A stretch of DNA of 64,000 bases from NCBI RefSeq assembly GCF_013283795.1, contig NZ_JABSOD010000009.1, positions 1 through 64,000 of the forward strand. Reading direction: 5' to 3'. The DNA is from Rheinheimera lutimaris (lineage in GTDB: Bacteria > Pseudomonadota > Gammaproteobacteria > Enterobacterales > Alteromonadaceae). Under the pieces are notes generated by a model. It saw only the letters and a list, made by a program, of their open reading frames with translations, did no database searches and was not told where the DNA came from. Below are positions 1 to 12,150 of this stretch, piece by piece; within the stretch, counting starts at the first letter, position 1; each line of letters opens with the position of its first letter. A program made the position numbers and the translations under genes.

Positions 1-1
1 C

Positions 2-32
2 AAAAGGCCTACCCTAACCGGTAGGCCTTTTT
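2..32. terminator. Rho-independent terminator of a gene left of the window
   Basis: A 12-bp perfect stem (2-13 with 20-31) closes a short loop and is followed by T residues. The A-run before the stem makes it usable on both strands. It most likely ends a plus-strand transcript that starts outside the window. Confidence 0.7.
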
Positions 33-95
33 GCGTTGAAGCGCCTCGGGGCAGGCCATCCTGGCGGCGCACTATAGTCACATAACAGCTACAGC

Positions 96-231
96 GCTAC
101 GCGTGTAGCATTGCGAAACACCTCCTGTGTTTCGTCCTGCGGACCGTTGCGTTGCAACGTCCAAAGGTGTTCCCGACACCTTTGTCGCTATGCGAAGTTA
201 ACTTGGCTGTAGTTCACCGCTGGACGGCCAG
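96..231. other. Cluster of short perfect hairpins, unknown role
   Basis: Five inverted repeats follow each other with almost no spacing: 96-109 (5-bp stem), 114-134 (8 bp), 134-144 (4 bp), 146-158 (5 bp) and 163-183 (8 bp). A sixth, 4-bp stem lies at 220-231. No convincing coding frame covers them. A frame opening at 152 runs on into antisense thiH and has no family features. The stems have different sequences, so this is not a simple repeat array. It may be a structured RNA, the processed 3' region of an upstream transcript, or a dispersed intergenic element. Confidence 0.4.
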
Positions 232-252
232 CCCCGCAGTCTCCCAATTAGT

Positions 253-286
253 AAACAAGCCCGTCTCGAAAGAGGCGGGCTTGTTT
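253..286 (-). terminator. Terminator of the thi operon
   Basis: A 15-bp stem (253-267 with 272-286, one G-U pair) with a 4-base loop lies six bases beyond the thiH stop codon. The T-rich side on the minus strand fits termination of thiCDESGH. The plus strand is also T-rich after the stem. Confidence 0.75.
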
Positions 287-291
287 GCGTT

Positions 292-1404
292 TTACCGGCC
301 TAAAAAGCTGTCCCAATCTTTCCATACCGGCTGCAGGCCTTGTTGTATTAAGGCACTGGCAACCTGCTGTGGCGTGCGATTATCGTCTATGCTGAATTGC
401 TCAAGGTTTTGTGGTTCAACACTGTAACCGCCAGGTTGGGTTTTTGAGCCGGCGCTGACACTGGTTATGGCCAGCGGCACCACATGCTGGCGAAATGTTG
501 CAGATTCACGGGTTGAAAGGCTAATCTCCAGCTCTGGCGCGAATAAGCGAAAGGCACAAATTAACTGGATAAGTTCTTTATCGCTGATGGGGTTTGCTAC
601 CGTGCCGCCACCACTGCATGGCCTGATCCGCGGCACGGATAAACTAAAACGGCATTGCCAGTAGTGTTGTTGTAAGTAACGCAGATGCTGTGCCAGCAAG
701 ATGGCGTCGGTGCGCCAGTCACTAAGACCAAGCAAAATACCGAGGCCTATTTTATCAATCCCCGCTTGACCCACTCTGTCAGGTGCATCCAGCCGCCAGT
801 GAATATCACTCTTTTTACCCTTTAGATGATACTGTTGATACGCAGCTGCATTATAGGTTTCCTGATACAGCATTACCGCATCGACGCCGAGAGCCTTTAG
901 CTTGTCATATTCTATGCAGCTTAGCGGCTGTACTTCTAATTGCACACTACTGAAGTATCTGCGAACTAATGGCAGTACATCACAAAAATAGTCTATACCT
1001 ACTTTACGCTCGTGCTCACCGGTTACAATCAGCACCTGATCTATACCCAGTGCTTTAATAGCGCGGCATTCTTGTGCTATTTCGCCGTGGTTTAACGTGC
1101 GGCGTTTTACTTTTTGACTCAGTGAAAAGCCGCAGTATGTGCATTCATTGGCGCAGAGATTGGATAAATACAGCGGCGCATAAAATTGTACTGTATGGCC
1201 AAACCGTTGCCGGGTGAGTTGCTGTGCTTTGGCTGCCAAGGCAGGCAGTAGTGGTAACGCTGCCGGTGAGAGCAGTGCTTGCAAATCTGTTATACCTGGC
1301 TGCGGTTTGTTAATAGCAGCTTGCACATCACTAAGGCTGAAATTACGGCTTTGCAGTTGTAATTCCTGCCAGTTTTGCTGTTGCCAGTGTTGTGTAAAAC
1401 TCAT
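292..1404 (-). CDS. thiH: 2-iminoacetate synthase ThiH
   Basis: This radical SAM enzyme cleaves tyrosine to dehydroglycine (2-iminoacetate) and p-cresol, supplying the C-N unit of the thiazole ring. The product is 370 aa, near the usual length of ThiH. The [4Fe-4S] motif CxxxCxxC is visible in the segment NECTYCGFS, about a third of the way in, and the TGE motif of radical SAM thiazole enzymes follows. The start overlaps the thiG stop by 4 bp, so translation is probably coupled. It is the last gene of the riboswitch-controlled operon. Using ThiH rather than the oxygen-dependent ThiO suggests thiazole synthesis that does not need oxygen. Confidence 0.95.
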   Translation of the reverse strand: MSFTQHWQQQNWQELQLQSRNFSLSDVQAAINKPQPGITDLQALLSPAALPLLPALAAKAQQLTRQRFGHTVQFYAPLYLSNLCANECTYCGFSLSQKVKRRTLNHGEIAQECRAIKALGIDQVLIVTGEHERKVGIDYFCDVLPLVRRYFSSVQLEVQPLSCIEYDKLKALGVDAVMLYQETYNAAAYQQYHLKGKKSDIHWRLDAPDRVGQAGIDKIGLGILLGLSDWRTDAILLAQHLRYLQQHYWQCRFSLSVPRIRPCSGGGTVANPISDKELIQLICAFRLFAPELEISLSTRESATFRQHVVPLAITSVSAGSKTQPGGYSVEPQNLEQFSIDDNRTPQQVASALIQQGLQPVWKDWDSFLGR

Positions 1405-2165
1405 AGTGCCGCCAGAAAATCAGTCAACGGGCTTGAAGCTGCATACGCCTGTGTAGCGGCTAAACCGGCTTTATACGCTATGCGCCCGGCGCTGACAGCT
1501 TGTGCGAAGGCGCCTGCCATTGCTACCGGATCCTGACTTGCTGCAATAGCGGTATTGACTAACACCGCCGCAGCGCCAAGCTCCATAGCGGCCGCCGCGT
1601 GTGACGGCGCGCCAAGGCCGGCGTCGATAATAACCGGCACTGTTGCCTGCTCGATAATAATCTCCAGCATGGCGCGGGTTTGTATGCCCTGGTTGGAACC
1701 GATGGCAGCTCCCAGCGGCATTACAGCGGCGCAGCCGACTTGCTCCAGCCGTTTACACAACACCGGATCAGCACTGCAATACGGCAGTACCACAAAGCCC
1801 AGTTTAACCAGCTGTTCGGCAGCCGCCAGGGTTTCTATAGGATCCGGCATTAAATAGCGCGGATCGGGGTGAATTTCCAGTTTCAGCCAGTTGGTTTGTA
1901 ATGCGTCGCGCGCCAGTTCAGCGGCAAAAATGGCTTCTTTCGCTGTTTTTGCACCGGAGGTGTTTGGCAACAGCTGAATTGTCATCGCCCGTAGCGGTGT
2001 CAGTAAATCATTCCGGGGTTTATCTAACTCCAGTCGTTTTATGGCAAGTGTAACCAGCTGGCTGCCACTGGCCTTTATAGCTTGTTGCATCAGCTGTGGA
2101 GTGGAAAATTTTCCGCTGCCCAGTAGCAGGCGACTGTGAAAGCTTTGATCTGCGATAGTCAGCAT
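1401..2165 (-). CDS. thiG: Thiazole synthase ThiG
   Basis: ThiG condenses deoxyxylulose 5-phosphate, dehydroglycine and the sulfur of ThiS thiocarboxylate into the thiazole phosphate of thiamin. The 254-aa product has the TIM-barrel features of the family: the N-terminal RLLLGSGKF segment, the [11 protein letters not shown] phosphate-binding stretch, [10 protein letters not shown] and the late [14 protein letters not shown] motif. The catalytic Schiff-base lysine is expected in the KLEIHPDP segment. The gene starts three bases after the thiS stop and overlaps thiH by 4 bp. Confidence 0.96.
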   Translation of the reverse strand: MLTIADQSFHSRLLLGSGKFSTPQLMQQAIKASGSQLVTLAIKRLELDKPRNDLLTPLRAMTIQLLPNTSGAKTAKEAIFAAELARDALQTNWLKLEIHPDPRYLMPDPIETLAAAEQLVKLGFVVLPYCSADPVLCKRLEQVGCAAVMPLGAAIGSNQGIQTRAMLEIIIEQATVPVIIDAGLGAPSHAAAAMELGAAAVLVNTAIAASQDPVAMAGAFAQAVSAGRIAYKAGLAATQAYAASSPLTDFLAAL

Positions 2166-2167
2166 GC

Positions 2168-2351
2168 TCAGCCTCCGGTAACTATCTGAAATAGTTGTAT
2201 CTGATCATGGTTTTGCAGTTGATACTCATGCCACAGGCGTTTAGCGATAACGCTGTCATTCACCGCTATTGCCAGGCCCTCAGTGTTTAACTGTTGTTGC
2301 TGTAACAGCTGCGCTAAGGTGCTGACAGCAGCAAGTTGTAGTGGGGTGTCG

Positions 2352-2368
<17 letters not shown>
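2168..2368 (-). CDS. thiS: Sulfur carrier protein ThiS
   Basis: A 66-aa ubiquitin-fold sulfur carrier that ends in the diagnostic Gly-Gly (FQIVTGG). The C-terminal glycine is adenylated and converted to a thiocarboxylate that donates sulfur to ThiG. The start lies inside the end of thiDE (17-bp overlap). No thiF adenylyltransferase gene lies beside it, unlike the enterobacterial thiCEFSGH order, so the activating enzyme must be encoded elsewhere, for instance by a ThiF or MoeB homologue. Confidence 0.93.
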
Positions 2369-5661
<3,293 letters not shown>

Positions 5662-5729
5662 GGGGCAGGTGATAACCGGCAATTAAACCGCAAGGCGGTT
5701 TTGTGCCGTGCTATGTACTGTATTTCCCC

Positions 5730-5822
5730 TTGTTTCCCTTCGCAGGTATTAGCCTGATCAGGTTCAACGGATCCCGTTTTCACGGTCTCAGCCCGCTGTA
5801 AACAGCTGGGCACTCCGACAAG
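5730..5822 (-). promoter_or_regulatory. TPP riboswitch (THI element)
   Basis: The minus strand carries the conserved THI-box blocks in order: GGAGTGCCC, GGGCTGAGA, GAACCTGATC and TAATACCTGCGAAGGGA. These are the pyrimidine- and pyrophosphate-sensor arms of the thiamin pyrophosphate aptamer. P1 is probably closed by CUUGU at the 5' end and ACAAG at the 3' end. It lies about 110 bases upstream of thiC and should shut the operon down when TPP is abundant. Confidence 0.95.
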
Positions 5823-5831
5823 TAGTGGCCG

Positions 5832-5860
5832 AGTATAAAGACAAGCGGTTCAAAATGGAA
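5832..5860 (-). promoter_or_regulatory. Likely promoter of the thi operon
   Basis: The -10 hexamer TATACT (5837-5832) lies 17 bases from a weaker -35, TTCCAT (5860-5855). The predicted start site near 5824 sits right at the 5' edge of the TPP aptamer, which supports the call. Confidence 0.55.
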
Positions 5861-5978
5861 GACCGCCTGTACTTGGTTATTCGCTTGCTAGTCGGAGTTG
5901 TTGGCCAGCATGAAGTATCTTATTGTGACGCAGATTGTTATCGCTAATGGTTAAAAAATAATAAAAAAGGACATAGTT

Positions 5979-6221
5979 ATGAGAGATGTACTGTTTTTTG
6001 ATTCAATGTTAACGCCGAAAATTATTACCTTTGTTTATTGGTTACTGTTGTTTGCGGTGTTAGTCAGCGGATTGGGCGCGATGTTTACCGCTTACGGCAG
6101 TTTCTGGTCGGGACTGGGTATTTTGGTGTTTGGTAGTATTGGTGTGCGGATTTGGTGCGAGTTATTGATCGTGCTGTTTAAAATTCATGAGAACTTAAAA
6201 AAGCTGGCAGAAAAAGAGTAA
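5979..6221 (+). CDS. DUF4282-type small membrane protein
   Basis: An 80-aa protein with two hydrophobic segments, at about residues 14-36 and 41-66, followed by a charged tail (HENLKKLAEKE). The layout and the WCELLIVLFKIHENL segment resemble DUF4282 proteins, small inner-membrane proteins of unknown function common in Alteromonadales. AAAGGAC precedes the ATG at a normal distance. It stands alone between the divergent thi operon and the convergent sbcB, with its own terminator. Confidence 0.75.
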   Translation: MRDVLFFDSMLTPKIITFVYWLLLFAVLVSGLGAMFTAYGSFWSGLGILVFGSIGVRIWCELLIVLFKIHENLKKLAEKE

Positions 6222-6226
6222 AGCAG

Positions 6227-6251
6227 ACACCGGCTCACGCCGGTGTTTTTT
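6227..6251. terminator. Terminator between DUF4282 gene and sbcB
   Basis: CACCGGC (6228-6234) pairs with GCCGGTG (6239-6245) and is followed by six T residues on the plus strand. sbcB ends at 6257 on the other strand, so the hairpin may serve both. Confidence 0.8.
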
Positions 6252-6256
6252 CTTAG

Positions 6257-7693
6257 TTATAAGCTCTGTACATACAAATACAGTGATTTTAATATCTTCA
6301 TTTTTTGCTCATCACTGGCGTGTTCATGCGCCAGATTTTCCAGCGCTAAGCTGAAATCTTCCATGGTTAAATTGGGGTTATCCAGGCCGTGCATCAATTT
6401 ATCGGTACGGTAGCGTTGCCACTTTTGCTGTTCGCTGTCGGTCAGGCTGTAGGGGTAATTACGGGCACGGTATAAAAACAGCAGGCTGTTTAAGCGCTCG
6501 TCGCTAAATACCGGGGCGTCGATTGCCAGTTGCTCCGGCGACAGCTGATGCAATTGCTGCATTTTTTGTTTATCGCCGTCATTGATAAAGCCATTATACA
6601 GCTGATAATCCGGATTGGTCTCGGCCGGAAATTCATTCAACTGCTGATACAGCGCTATGGCTTTAGTTTGCGTATCACGGTGATGGCGTAAAAACTCGAG
6701 GTGCTTAAGGCATTGTGTGCGATCGATGCCAAATTCTGCTGCCCGCTGTTCGCTCAGCGTTTTTGCCGGGGCCAATACCGGGCATTTATTTAAATGGATC
6801 AGCTTTAAACCCAAGCGCTGTTCGCCATCTGCCAGATCGGCGGTTTTGGTGTACAGCTTTTGCTGCAAGGTGGCGATATCATCTTCCAGCAGTGGTATCG
6901 GATCAGCTTGTAAGTTATAGCAAATTACCGCGTTTTTATTGGTTGGGTGAAATGCCAGCGGTACTATCCAGCTAACGCAGCCCTGTGTGGCAGGAAACTT
7001 TGACGACACATGCACCAGCGGTGTCATACCGGCAACGTCAATCAGCTCAGCCACTTTGGCTTTTTTGCGCAGCTCAAACAAATAACCAAACAGCTTTGGT
7101 TGCTTTTGTTTAATGAGTTTGGCCATGGCAATAGTGGCATAGACATCAGATAAGGCATCGTGAGCGTTTTCGTGAGCTAAGCCATTAGCCTTGGTGAGCT
7201 CTTCGAGTTTAAATATCGGGCTGCCATCTTCACGCAATGGCCAGTTGATGCCTTCGGGGCGCAGCGCATAGCAGGCGCGTACCATGTCAATTAAGTCCCA
7301 GCGGCTGTTACCGTTTTGCCATTCACGGCCATAAGGCTCATAAAAATTGCGGTACAGGCTGTAGCGGGTAACTTCATCGTCAAAGCGCAGGTTGTTATAG
7401 CCCAGCACACAGCTATTGGGCATACTGAATTGCTGCAAAATGCGCTGCATAAAGTCAGTTTCGCTCAGGCCTTTTTTATTGCACAGCTGTGGCGTTAAGC
7501 CGGTGATCAGGGCGGCTTGCGGGTGCGGCAGATAATCATTGGCTAGCTGGCAATACCATACATCGGGCTCGCCGATAATATTAAGATCTAAGTCGGTGCG
7601 AATACCGGCAAATTGTGCCGGGCGGTCACGTTTGGGATCCGCGCCCCAGGTTTCATAGTCGTGAAAGTAAAAACTGCTTTGTGCTGTTGTCAC
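6257..7693 (-). CDS. sbcB: Exodeoxyribonuclease I (SbcB/ExoI)
   Basis: A 3'-5' single-strand DNA exonuclease that takes part in mismatch repair and processing of recombination intermediates, stimulated by SSB. At 478 aa it matches the family length. The DEDDh catalytic residues are visible: D12 and E14 in FHDYETWG, an Asp in LRFDDEV, and the HDALSDV segment carrying the His and the final Asp. The SH3-like and C-terminal helical regions follow. It is monocistronic and convergent with the DUF4282 gene. Confidence 0.96.
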   Translation of the reverse strand: MTTAQSSFYFHDYETWGADPKRDRPAQFAGIRTDLDLNIIGEPDVWYCQLANDYLPHPQAALITGLTPQLCNKKGLSETDFMQRILQQFSMPNSCVLGYNNLRFDDEVTRYSLYRNFYEPYGREWQNGNSRWDLIDMVRACYALRPEGINWPLREDGSPIFKLEELTKANGLAHENAHDALSDVYATIAMAKLIKQKQPKLFGYLFELRKKAKVAELIDVAGMTPLVHVSSKFPATQGCVSWIVPLAFHPTNKNAVICYNLQADPIPLLEDDIATLQQKLYTKTADLADGEQRLGLKLIHLNKCPVLAPAKTLSEQRAAEFGIDRTQCLKHLEFLRHHRDTQTKAIALYQQLNEFPAETNPDYQLYNGFINDGDKQKMQQLHQLSPEQLAIDAPVFSDERLNSLLFLYRARNYPYSLTDSEQQKWQRYRTDKLMHGLDNPNLTMEDFSLALENLAHEHASDEQKMKILKSLYLYVQSL

Positions 7694-7764
7694 AATAGCT
7701 TATCCAAGTCTGGCGTATAGAAACATATCGCCAGTTTAGCAGCTGAAGCGCTTGGGATACATGG

Positions 7765-7780
7765 TTTTACCGCGGTAAAA
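7765..7780. repeat. 16-bp perfect palindrome beside the lysR stop codon
   Basis: The sequence TTTTACCGCGGTAAAA equals its own reverse complement and directly abuts the end of the lysR gene. It could be a small terminator stem without a loop or a protein binding site. Nothing else in the 87-base gap to sbcB looks like a gene. Confidence 0.4.
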
Positions 7781-8620
7781 TTATCGACTAGCGGCTTGCA
7801 GGCATTGTTGTAGCAACATAGTAAGCGGTTCTGTATTACTGTTTTTCGGATAAGCCAGACCTATAGTGCGTTCTAATTTAAGTTCATTCACCGGGCGCAG
7901 AATAACGTCATTGCGCTGTTGCATATTGTCAAAATCGGGCACCAGTGCACAACCAACACCGGCAGACACCAGCCCTAATGCATATTCTATAGTTTGAATA
8001 TCAGCACGTAAGTCGGGTTTAATGCCGCGGCGCACCAGTTCAGGGTATAACGCATTCCACGCATCACAGGGGGTGCGTTTAATCAGTGGTAAATTTTCAA
8101 AGTCGCTTAGGGCAATCTTTTCCTGCAGCATTAATGCTGAGCCCGGTGGTATCGCGAGTAAATAATTATCCTGCCATATTGGCTGAAATGCTTCGCCGGC
8201 TTTTAACAGCTGAGGCGTGATAATACGGGCATCGCATAGCTCATCCGGTTCCACCAAATGCAGTTCCAGCCCGGGCAGGCTGTTACTAAACTCGCGCAGT
8301 AACTGGCTCATGCGTTCAACGCCTAAAGCACGAATTAATCCCAGGCGGAATTTTACCCGCGCCACCGGTTGGCTAAACGAGGCTTTAAGTGACTGCAGTT
8401 GCGCTAACAGACGGCCGGCATGGCCATAGAGTTTTTCGCCATCCTCCGTTGGGGTTACGCCTTTTGGCAGACGGGTAAATAAACTGACGCCCAGCTCTTG
8501 CTCTAATTGACGCAGCGCAGATGATAGCGATGGCTGCGCCACACAGCACTGGCGCGCCGCTGCGCTGACACTGCCTTGCTCGTACACGGCGACAAAGTAA
8601 TTTAATTGGCGAATATCCAT
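7781..8620 (-). CDS. LysR-type transcriptional regulator
   Basis: This 279-aa regulator has the N-terminal winged helix-turn-helix of the LysR family (MDIRQLNYFVAVYEQGSVSAAARQ, then PSLSSALRQLEQELG) and a periplasmic-binding-protein-like effector domain from about residue 90. It is slightly shorter than the usual ~300 aa. It is transcribed away from the glutaryl-CoA dehydrogenase operon across a 109-bp gap, the classic arrangement of a LysR protein and its target. An effector such as glutarate or a CoA thioester is only a guess. Confidence 0.9.
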   Translation of the reverse strand: MDIRQLNYFVAVYEQGSVSAAARQCCVAQPSLSSALRQLEQELGVSLFTRLPKGVTPTEDGEKLYGHAGRLLAQLQSLKASFSQPVARVKFRLGLIRALGVERMSQLLREFSNSLPGLELHLVEPDELCDARIITPQLLKAGEAFQPIWQDNYLLAIPPGSALMLQEKIALSDFENLPLIKRTPCDAWNALYPELVRRGIKPDLRADIQTIEYALGLVSAGVGCALVPDFDNMQQRNDVILRPVNELKLERTIGLAYPKNSNTEPLTMLLQQCLQAASR

Positions 8621-8633
8621 AGCTATAAACTAT

Positions 8634-8646
8634 ACCTGATACAGGA
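8634..8646. promoter_or_regulatory. Candidate LysR operator
   Basis: The dyad CCTG-ATA-CAGG (8635-8645) lies in the gap between the divergent lysR and glutaryl-CoA dehydrogenase genes, in an AT-rich surround. Short interrupted dyads of this kind are typical LysR binding sites. Only position and symmetry support it. Confidence 0.35.
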
Positions 8647-8729
8647 TTATTATATTTTAACTGTATATCAAAGCAGGCTAATCTGGCGATAACTAAAAAT
8701 ATTTCGCTGGTTTTATTGAGGAATTTGCT

Positions 8730-9911
8730 ATGGCACGTGCACATTTTGATTGGCAGGACCCGTTTGCATTCAGCAACATGTTAACCGAAGAAGAGCGGAT
8801 GATCCGCGACACCGCCCAGCAGTATTGTCAGGAAAAACTGTTGCCGCGGGTGTTAATGGCCAATCGCGAAGAGCATTTTCACCGTGAAATAATGACAGAA
8901 CTTGGCGGGTTGGGCCTGCTGGGCGCCACCTTACCGGAAAAGTATGGCTGCTCTGCGGTTAACTATGTGTGTTACGGCTTGGTAGCGCGCGAGGTAGAGC
9001 GGGTAGACAGCGGTTATCGCAGTGCGATGAGCGTGCAATCCTCCCTGGTGATGCATCCTATTCATGAATACGGCAGCGAAGCGCAGCGGCTGAAGTATTT
9101 GCCCAAACTGGCAACCGGTGAGTGGGTAGGCTGTTTTGGTTTAACCGAGCCTGATGCCGGCTCAGACCCCGCCGGCATGCGCACCACGGCGAAGAAAACC
9201 GCCGATGGTTATCTGTTAAACGGCAGCAAAATGTGGATCACCAACTCGCCGATTGCCGATGTATTTGTGGTGTGGGCCAAGTTAGACGGTGACATCCGCG
9301 GCTTTGTGCTGGAAAAGGGCATGAAAGGTTTGTCAGCTCCTAAAATTGAAGGCAAGTTTTCCTTGCGGGCTTCTGTTACCGGCGAAATTGTGATGGATAA
9401 CGTCGAAGTGGGCGAGGATGCGTTGCTGCCCAATGTCAGCGGCTTAAAAGGCCCGTTTGGCTGCTTAAACAAAGCCCGTTACGGCATCGCCTGGGGCGCG
9501 CTGGGTGCAGCCGAGTTTTGCTGGCATGCCGCCCGGCAGTACACCCTTGACCGCCACCAGTTTGGCCGGCCTTTGGCGGCCAATCAATTGATCCAGAAAA
9601 AACTGGCTGATATGCAAACTGAGATCAGCATAGGCTTACTGTCTTGCTTACAAGCAGGCCGTTTGATGGATCAGAATTTGCTGGCGCCGGAAACTATTTC
9701 GTTAATTAAACGCAACTCCTGTGGCAAAGCGCTGGATATCGCCCGGGTTGCCCGCGATATGCACGGTGGCAACGGTATTGCTGACGAATACCATGTTATC
9801 CGCCATGTGATGAACCTGGAAGCGGTAAACACCTACGAGGGTACGCACGATGTGCATGCGCTGATTTTAGGCCGGGCACAAACCGGTTTACAGGCGTTTA
9901 GCGGCGTTTAA
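8730..9911 (+). CDS. gcdH: Glutaryl-CoA dehydrogenase-like acyl-CoA dehydrogenase
   Basis: This FAD enzyme is expected to oxidise and decarboxylate glutaryl-CoA to crotonyl-CoA in lysine/tryptophan or glutarate breakdown. The 393-aa product has the acyl-CoA dehydrogenase blocks: [13 protein letters not shown] and WITNSP for FAD binding, and the catalytic base Glu in [20 protein letters not shown]. That last ending is characteristic of the glutaryl-CoA branch. GAGGAA precedes the ATG. It heads an operon with a fused E1 and an acyltransferase-like gene, and a LysR regulator faces it. Assignment to glutaryl-CoA rests on sequence resemblance. Confidence 0.85.
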   Translation: MARAHFDWQDPFAFSNMLTEEERMIRDTAQQYCQEKLLPRVLMANREEHFHREIMTELGGLGLLGATLPEKYGCSAVNYVCYGLVAREVERVDSGYRSAMSVQSSLVMHPIHEYGSEAQRLKYLPKLATGEWVGCFGLTEPDAGSDPAGMRTTAKKTADGYLLNGSKMWITNSPIADVFVVWAKLDGDIRGFVLEKGMKGLSAPKIEGKFSLRASVTGEIVMDNVEVGEDALLPNVSGLKGPFGCLNKARYGIAWGALGAAEFCWHAARQYTLDRHQFGRPLAANQLIQKKLADMQTEISIGLLSCLQAGRLMDQNLLAPETISLIKRNSCGKALDIARVARDMHGGNGIADEYHVIRHVMNLEAVNTYEGTHDVHALILGRAQTGLQAFSGV

Positions 9912-9939
9912 GCCAGGCAGTTACTGCGGAGTAAGCCTT

Positions 9940-12150
9940 ATGTCAGAAGCCGTACACCCCTGGGTTAATGAATACCGTGAGCGCTTAAAAAGCGGTAAAC
10001 TTCCGCCGCACAGCAGTAGTCACAGTATTGAATTCAGTACTTTATATCAGTTGTGGCACAGCCAGTTATGCAGCCGCTTGCTGGATTTACAATCGCGTTT
10101 GCTGCAAGCCAAAGGCCAGAGTTTTTATACCATCGGCAGTGCCGGCCATGAGGGTAATGCCGCTGTGGCGGCAGCCTTAAGGCTAACCGATCCGGCATTT
10201 TTGCATTACCGCAGCGGCGCGTTTTTTATCGAACGCAGCAAGCAGTTGCCCGGCAGCACGCCGCTATACGATATGCTGCTGTCGTTTTGTGCCAGCAGTG
10301 ATGACCCCATCTCCGGCGGCCGGCATAAGGTGCTTGGCAGCTTAGCGCTGAATATACCGCCGCAAACCAGCACCATAGCGTCACAGTTGCCTAAAGCTGT
10401 GGGGGCCGCTTTTGCTGTCGACTTAAGCAAACGTCTTGGTGTCGGTGGCCAGTGGCCACAAGATGCTATAGTGCTGTGCAGCTTTGGCGATGCGTCGGCT
10501 AACCACTCTACTGCCCAGGGCGCCATTAACTCGACCTGCTGGGCAGCATACCAGCAGGTGCCGCTGCCGGTGCTGTTTGTCTGCGAAGATAATGGCCTGG
10601 GTATTTCTACGCCGACCCCCAGCGGTTGGATAGAGCAGGACTTAGCTGACCGGCCGGCACTAAAGTATTTTGCCGCCGACAGTCGCGATCTGGCGCAAAC
10701 CTATCATGTTGCCCGCCGTGCCGCTGATTATGTGCGCAGCAAACGTAAACCTGCAGTGCTGCATTTGTCTACCGTACGCTTGTTTGGCCATGCCGGCGCC
10801 GATGCCGAAGCGGCGTATCGTACCAAAGCACAAATTGAAGCTGAGCTGGAGCTCGATCCGCTACTTAGCAGCACCGCCGCATTGCTTGCCAGTGGCGACA
10901 TTACAGCAGAGCAGTTATTGGCGCAGTTAAATGCGCTGGTCGCACAAGTTGGCCGCGTAGCTGCCATTGCCAGTAATCAGCCTAAGCTAACTACGGCAGC
11001 TCAGGTTATGGCGTCTATTGCGCCGCAGCGTGTAGCCTTGCCGGCGCCAGCGCTGCCTGATGTCGAAGCGCGGCAACAGCTGTTTGCCTTTGACCAGCAT
11101 AATACGGGCAAGAAGCAGCATTTGGCAAAACTGCTGAACTGGGCGCTGCACGATGTGCTGGCGCAGTATAATAACACTGTGGTGTTTGGCGAAGATGTCG
11201 GCAAAAAGGGCGGCGTTTACGGTGTTACCCAACATTTGGTGCATGCCTTTGGCAGTAACCGGGTGATTAATACCTTGCTGGATGAGCAAAGCATACTGGG
11301 TATGGCAATTGGCTTGGCGCAGCAGGGCTTTATTTCGATACCGGAAATTCAGTTTCTGGCCTATGTGCACAATGCCGAAGATCAAATTCGCGGTGAAGCG
11401 GCCACCTTGCCGTTTTTCTCCAACGGCCAGTACCACAACGCGATGGTGATCCGCATCGCAGGCTTGGCCTACCAGCGCGGCTTTGGTGGCCATTTTCATA
11501 ATGACAACTCCTTTGCAGTGTTTCGCGATATTCCGGGCGTAATTTTATTTTGCCCGTCAAACGGCTATGACGCTGCCTTGTTGCTACGTCAGGCAGTGCA
11601 GCTGGCGCATCAGCAAAAGCGTTTGGTTATCTTCCTTGAGCCGATTGCGCTGTATATGACACGCGACCTGGCCACCGCAGGCGACGGCTTATGGTTAAGC
11701 GATTATCCGTTACCGGACACGCCGTTACCGGAACCAGGTGCGCCGGCGGTATACGGCGATGGTGATGAACTGGCGATTATCAGTTACGCCAATGGTTATT
11801 ATTTAAGCCGTCAGGCCGAACAAGAGCTGGCCGCACAAGGTTACCGTATTCGCGTACTGGATTTACGCACTCTGGTACCACTACATACCAAAGAAATTAT
11901 CAAAGCGCTGCAAGGTTGTAGCAAGGTACTGATTGTCGATGAATGCCGTCGGCGTGGTTCACTTAGTGAAGAGCTGTTTACTGCTTTGCATGAGGCTAAG
12001 CCCGGCCATTTTAACGTGCAGCGTTTATGTGCTGAAGATAGCTTTATCCCGCTGGGGGCTGCCGCTTACGCAGTACTACCGTCGAAGCAGCAAATTGTAC
12101 AACAGGCGCTCAGCCTGCTTACCGTTGATACTGAACAGGTGATGTTATGA
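9940..12150 (+). CDS. Fused alpha-beta 2-oxoacid dehydrogenase E1
   Basis: One 736-aa chain carries what are normally two subunits of a thiamin-diphosphate E1. The alpha-like half (about 1-370) has the ThDP segment GDASANHS near residue 183 and CEDNGLGIS near 216. The beta-like half (about 395-736) starts with VVFGEDVGKKGGVYGVTQHL and ends with the transketolase C-terminal domain (LDLRTLVPLHTKEI). No E2 or E3 gene is adjacent. The gene follows glutaryl-CoA dehydrogenase by 28 bp and overlaps the next gene by 4 bp. A 2-oxoadipate substrate would link it to glutaryl-CoA, but that is inference; branched-chain oxoacids are an alternative. Confidence 0.8.
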   Translation: MSEAVHPWVNEYRERLKSGKLPPHSSSHSIEFSTLYQLWHSQLCSRLLDLQSRLLQAKGQSFYTIGSAGHEGNAAVAAALRLTDPAFLHYRSGAFFIERSKQLPGSTPLYDMLLSFCASSDDPISGGRHKVLGSLALNIPPQTSTIASQLPKAVGAAFAVDLSKRLGVGGQWPQDAIVLCSFGDASANHSTAQGAINSTCWAAYQQVPLPVLFVCEDNGLGISTPTPSGWIEQDLADRPALKYFAADSRDLAQTYHVARRAADYVRSKRKPAVLHLSTVRLFGHAGADAEAAYRTKAQIEAELELDPLLSSTAALLASGDITAEQLLAQLNALVAQVGRVAAIASNQPKLTTAAQVMASIAPQRVALPAPALPDVEARQQLFAFDQHNTGKKQHLAKLLNWALHDVLAQYNNTVVFGEDVGKKGGVYGVTQHLVHAFGSNRVINTLLDEQSILGMAIGLAQQGFISIPEIQFLAYVHNAEDQIRGEAATLPFFSNGQYHNAMVIRIAGLAYQRGFGGHFHNDNSFAVFRDIPGVILFCPSNGYDAALLLRQAVQLAHQQKRLVIFLEPIALYMTRDLATAGDGLWLSDYPLPDTPLPEPGAPAVYGDGDELAIISYANGYYLSRQAEQELAAQGYRIRVLDLRTLVPLHTKEIIKALQGCSKVLIVDECRRRGSLSEELFTALHEAKPGHFNVQRLCAEDSFIPLGAAAYAVLPSKQQIVQQALSLLTVDTEQVML

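Noticed and set aside
96-183. Hairpin cluster as integron attC sites
   Set aside because: The stems lack the paired core and inverse-core sites of attC and no integron integrase or cassette genes are present.
152-427. 91-aa plus-strand frame over the hairpin cluster
   Set aside because: It crosses a hairpin stem, the thi terminator and antisense thiH. Cys-rich composition and lack of a ribosome binding site fit a chance frame.
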